Positions 1 to 64,000 of a DNA stretch of 64,000 bases are shown here, in pieces. Made by a program: the position numbers and the translations under genes. This DNA is from Pogonophryne albipinna. Lineage: Eukaryota; Chordata; Actinopteri; Perciformes; Artedidraconidae. The DNA is taken from contig CM053243.1 of NCBI GenBank assembly GCA_028583405.1, positions 28,486,116 through 28,550,115 of the forward strand, read 5' to 3'. A model generated the notes under the pieces. That model had not been told where the DNA came from. It was given only the letters and a program-made list of their open reading frames with translations, and made no database searches. Position 1 is the stretch's first letter, and each line of letters begins with the position of its first letter.

Positions 1-244
1 TTCAAACACCAAATAACCTTGAGTATAAATGTCAGTACATTTTAGTGTTCGCCAACATCTCATCTCTCTGAATTATCTCCAGTCCTAAAGAATCTGCGTT
101 TTCAAAAACCCTCAGATGTTGTTGCATAAATTGAGACACACCCACACACCTCAATATGAGTACACCACTGTCCCTGCCATCACACAAACACACAGAAAAA
201 CACGCACACACAGACATTAGCAGTGCTAATATATTATAGATAAA

Positions 245-372
245 CGCCCACGGTACAGTGAATATTGTAATGCTTGCATGCATGGCTCGCACTCTGTACA
301 TACTGCCTTAAACTCCTGGGACACAATTCAAATTCTGCACCACAGATCTCATCTGGGGAGGCTTAATCTCTC
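245..372 (+). repeat. dispersed repeat, possible degenerate tRNA-derived SINE, copy 1
   Basis: Shares CTGGGACACAATTCAAATTC, TGCACCACAGATCTCATCTG and flanking sequence with 23013-23140. GGTACAGTGAATATT and ACAATTCAAATTC loosely resemble pol III A and B boxes. It is followed by a long CT-rich tract (373-495) that leads to the tentative tanc1 exon. Confidence 0.55.
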
Positions 373-505
373 TCTCTCCTCTCTCCCTCTTGCCTTACTC
401 TCCCTCACTTTCTTTCATATCCCTCCTTATCTCCACCCTCTATCCCTCCCTCTCTCCCACCGTGCTCTCCCTCCCTCTCGCTGTTCCTCTTCGCTGTGGC
501 CGAAG

Positions 506-31348
<30,843 letters not shown>

Positions 31349-33176
31349 ATTTACTTTATCAAAGCACAGGTTTTCAACAAACTTTGTCCCACATAAGGTA
31401 GCAAGGGAGCTAGCTGAGAAGCTAGCTGCTTCCCTGATGAGCCTGTTTTGTAGAGTTATGTTGCTGAACTGCATTTACAATCTAGAACCAGTGTTCAACT
31501 CAGGCTACTACGCTTCTGCTTACATGTCTACAGCTACACTAGTGTATGCAAGAAAACCAGACATACCTTAAGTAGGGATTTAAAAAAAAAAAGAGTAATA
31601 TATTGTCTTAACTTTTCATTTATTATAACAAATATAGAAGTCAGAGAAAGCTTTTGTGCACGAATATTAAAAAAAAAAACTCATGCTATTAGTTGCAGGA
31701 TATGACCATTTCTATTGTCAAGTGTCTTTTAAAAAACATTTATATTTGTACGGTGTACACTATATTTGCAGATTATATATTTCCCTGTAAGTGGTTATCC
31801 GTCAGCATTACAGGCTTGAAAAGAAATTACTTTGTGTGCTTGAGATTCTTTTTCTTGGTACATTTGATAAAAGATGAGCTGTACGACTATAGTCACAATC
31901 TAATATTGAATTGATTGCTTCAATATTCACAGTATATGTAATTTATTTTTGCATAGCAGAGAACATATTCATAATAAGTGTTTATTGCTTTATTTGGACA
32001 AAGAGCGAGAGCGTTTACACAAGCAGTCAAGGAAACAGTCGAGGATAGAACATATTAAGACTGTGTACATTGCTGTATGTCCATAGCTGTCATATACCCT
32101 TTTCTGAGTCAGACTATGGATTACAGAATGTTACCACATTATCATTGTGGTATAATAAAATCTTAATGGAGGACTTCATTTCTACATCTACTTTTTTCAC
32201 ACTGTAATCCATAAAATGCTCCCAGAGCTTCAGAGTGTGTATGGATAGATACAAATATAGAACAACCCAATTTATCTCAATTGGGTTGTTTTTTGCACAG
32301 GAAAGTAAATCATGACATACTTATCCAGTAGGGTTTGTAATAACCAGGGTCCTGTGATGAAAATCTAAAAAAACATACGATATGTTATGTGTAACTGCAA
32401 AGAGACTGAAGTATTGGCAAGTATTGTTTTTGAAGGAGTTGGCGGATTTAGCCTTAGATGAAAGGCTAGTGAAAATCAAACCTGCAATAGCAGATTTTTT
32501 GGCCTCTAGGGGGCAGCAGAAAATCCGTCATGAGCACAGCATTGACATATGATCACATTTAAAGTTAATATGAACTTGCTTATTCACACATACAGTGATT
32601 ACAGAGCAACATTAGCATTTGTGTTTGTAGCCACCAGATGAATGTACGTCCAATATTCAGCTCTGTATTTGGTCTCTACCAACTCCTGCTTAATCTTCCA
32701 GTGTGTTCAGCAGCTAGTAGCTAAATCGTAGTAGTTTGGGGCTGATCGGTCTTCAGTGTTTCAGTGCTGAAAACAATACTATAAGAGTGTTGAGAGAGAT
32801 CTAAAACAACAACGAGAGAGATCTAAAACAACAACGTTTCCAGCTAAAATGATCTATAAAGCTTTGTTATTATTTAACCTTGCATTCCCCAGGTGGCCAG
32901 AAGCAGTGCTACCCTGTGATTCTCATATTGCTCTGTACTAACTTTAGGTTTTATGGCAATTAAAACTAAATAAGCACAAAGAACATTTAGACCTGTTGAT
33001 TTGATTCTGCTTCACAGTTAGCTTTATAATTTAATGCAAACAAAAAACTCTGACAGTATGTAGATGCCTTGAATGAAAAACAATGAATCTGATGCACCTG
33101 TTCCTGAAATGCCTTGGACTCCGGTCTACTGTGGGGAAGATATTTGGGGTACTGTGGGTCAGAGGTCTTTCAGATA
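31349..33176. other. convergent 3' region of tanc1 and wdsub1
   Basis: Holds the tanc1 3' UTR (+) and the wdsub1 3' UTR (-). No other gene seen. A GAGAGAGATCTAAAACAACA unit is repeated in tandem near 32790-32835. Confidence 0.7.
32154..32159 (+). terminator. tanc1: candidate tanc1 poly(A) signal
   Basis: AATAAA about 0.8 kb after the tanc1 stop codon, the first clear canonical hexamer on the + strand in the 3' region. The 3' UTR would span 31349 to about 32180. Placement is inferred from the motif only. Confidence 0.5.
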
Positions 33177-44800
<11,624 letters not shown>

Positions 44801-44807
44801 TGACCAT

Positions 44808-44828
44808 TACGTCAAGCTGGTTACGTCA
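44808..44828 (-). promoter_or_regulatory. wdsub1: two tandem CRE-like sites in the wdsub1 promoter
   Basis: TTACGTCA occurs at 44808-44815 and again at 44821-44828 (TGACGTAA on the minus strand), just upstream of the proposed first exon and its ETS-like site. CREB/ATF proteins bind such octamers. Function is inferred from motif and position. Confidence 0.45.
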
Positions 44829-44869
44829 CTGTCTCATGATGATGAGCTCTGAAATCAGGACTCAATAAT

Positions 44870-45180
44870 GGGGGGAAGTGGTGTAACTAAAGTCTTATGT
44901 GTTGTTGATTATATTTCACATCATAAATACAAATCTACAAAGTAAGTAAAGGTATTAAATGAATGTAGTTGAGTAAAAGTACACGATTTACGTCTGAATT
45001 GTTGTGGAGTAACTCAAGTACTGCAATAACACAATTCAGACTTGTAATTTATTTGAGTAATTCCATGTTCTGCTTCCTTATACTTATACTACAATTCAGA
45101 TTGTACCTTTTACTCCACTTTATTTATCTGACAGCTATAACTACTGATTACTTTGCCATCATAATACGAATAGATCAAGA
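44870..45180. mobile_element. degraded AGTAAAAGTAC-type repeat
   Basis: Contains GAGTAAAAGTACACGATTTA, GTGGAGTAACTCAAGTACTG and CCTTTTACTCCACTTTATTT, resembling the element at 38354-38864. Ends are not clear. Lies between the wdsub1 promoter and the baz2b 3' end. Confidence 0.4.
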
Positions 45181-45479
45181 TGAGATAAGAGGGGACATTA
45201 CACTATGGGTATAACATATTATTATTATTATCAGACGTGTCCTATTTTGTCCACTGCGTACTTTTGTATTTGGAACCTACAGTCATGTGATAGTCTACAC
45301 ATGTGACTTGGGAAAGCAGGGAGGTGTAAAGGACATTTACTCAACGCTTTTTCATTAAATCATTTTACTCTACTTCACTTTAACGGAACATTTGCACTTT
45401 TTATTCACACAGCTTTTTAAAGCTTTATTTAGTTTATATTTACTTCTCAGGTAAAGGCAGACAGAAAGCTACAGACAAC

Positions 45480-64000
<18,521 letters not shown>

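Overview
This is vertebrate nuclear DNA, almost certainly from a teleost fish. Genes are split into many short exons with GT/AG introns. The introns hold fish-type repeats: a Tc1/mariner transposon, hAT-like elements, TTAA-flanked MITE-like repeats, an L2/CR1-like LINE 3' end, a tRNA-derived SINE of the V-SINE type, and long (CA)n tracts. The species cannot be fixed from the sequence. Nothing bacterial or viral was seen.

Three protein-coding genes fill the window, in the order tanc1 (+), wdsub1 (-), baz2b (-). This matches, from memory, the TANC1-WDSUB1-BAZ2B block on human chromosome 2q24, and it supports calling the first gene tanc1 rather than tanc2. Exons were placed by joining splice sites so that reading phase stays continuous and the protein matches the family.

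Layout. About 506-31348 is tanc1: 24 phase-consistent coding exons plus one tentative upstream exon, encoding a postsynaptic scaffold with a P-loop ATPase-like region, ankyrin repeats, TPR repeats and a C-terminal PDZ ligand (ESNV). Its 5' end lies outside the window. About 33177-44800 is wdsub1: a complete gene with a noncoding first exon and 12 coding exons for WD40 repeats, a SAM domain and a U-box (predicted E3 ubiquitin ligase). About 45480 to the right edge is the 3' two-thirds of baz2b: 22 coding exons for a charged coiled-coil region, DDT domain, acidic region, PHD finger and bromodomain. tanc1 and wdsub1 converge tail to tail. wdsub1 and baz2b run head to tail, with the wdsub1 promoter roughly 0.7 kb from the baz2b 3' end.

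The three genes act separately (synaptic scaffold, ubiquitin ligase, chromatin reader); no shared pathway is implied beyond conserved neighbourhood. The most notable non-genic features are: a Tc1 element with 264-bp matching ends carrying a LINE insertion that makes a chimeric reading frame; two nearly identical 1.8-kb hAT-like elements in inverted orientation, each with its own 8-bp target duplication, flanking the wdsub1 promoter and baz2b 3' end; a 217-bp (CA)n tract abutting the splice acceptor of the wdsub1 U-box exon; and a repeat with a pyrimidine-rich tail just upstream of two tanc1 exons. I found no convincing new biological system; the rest is ordinary teleost gene and intron sequence.
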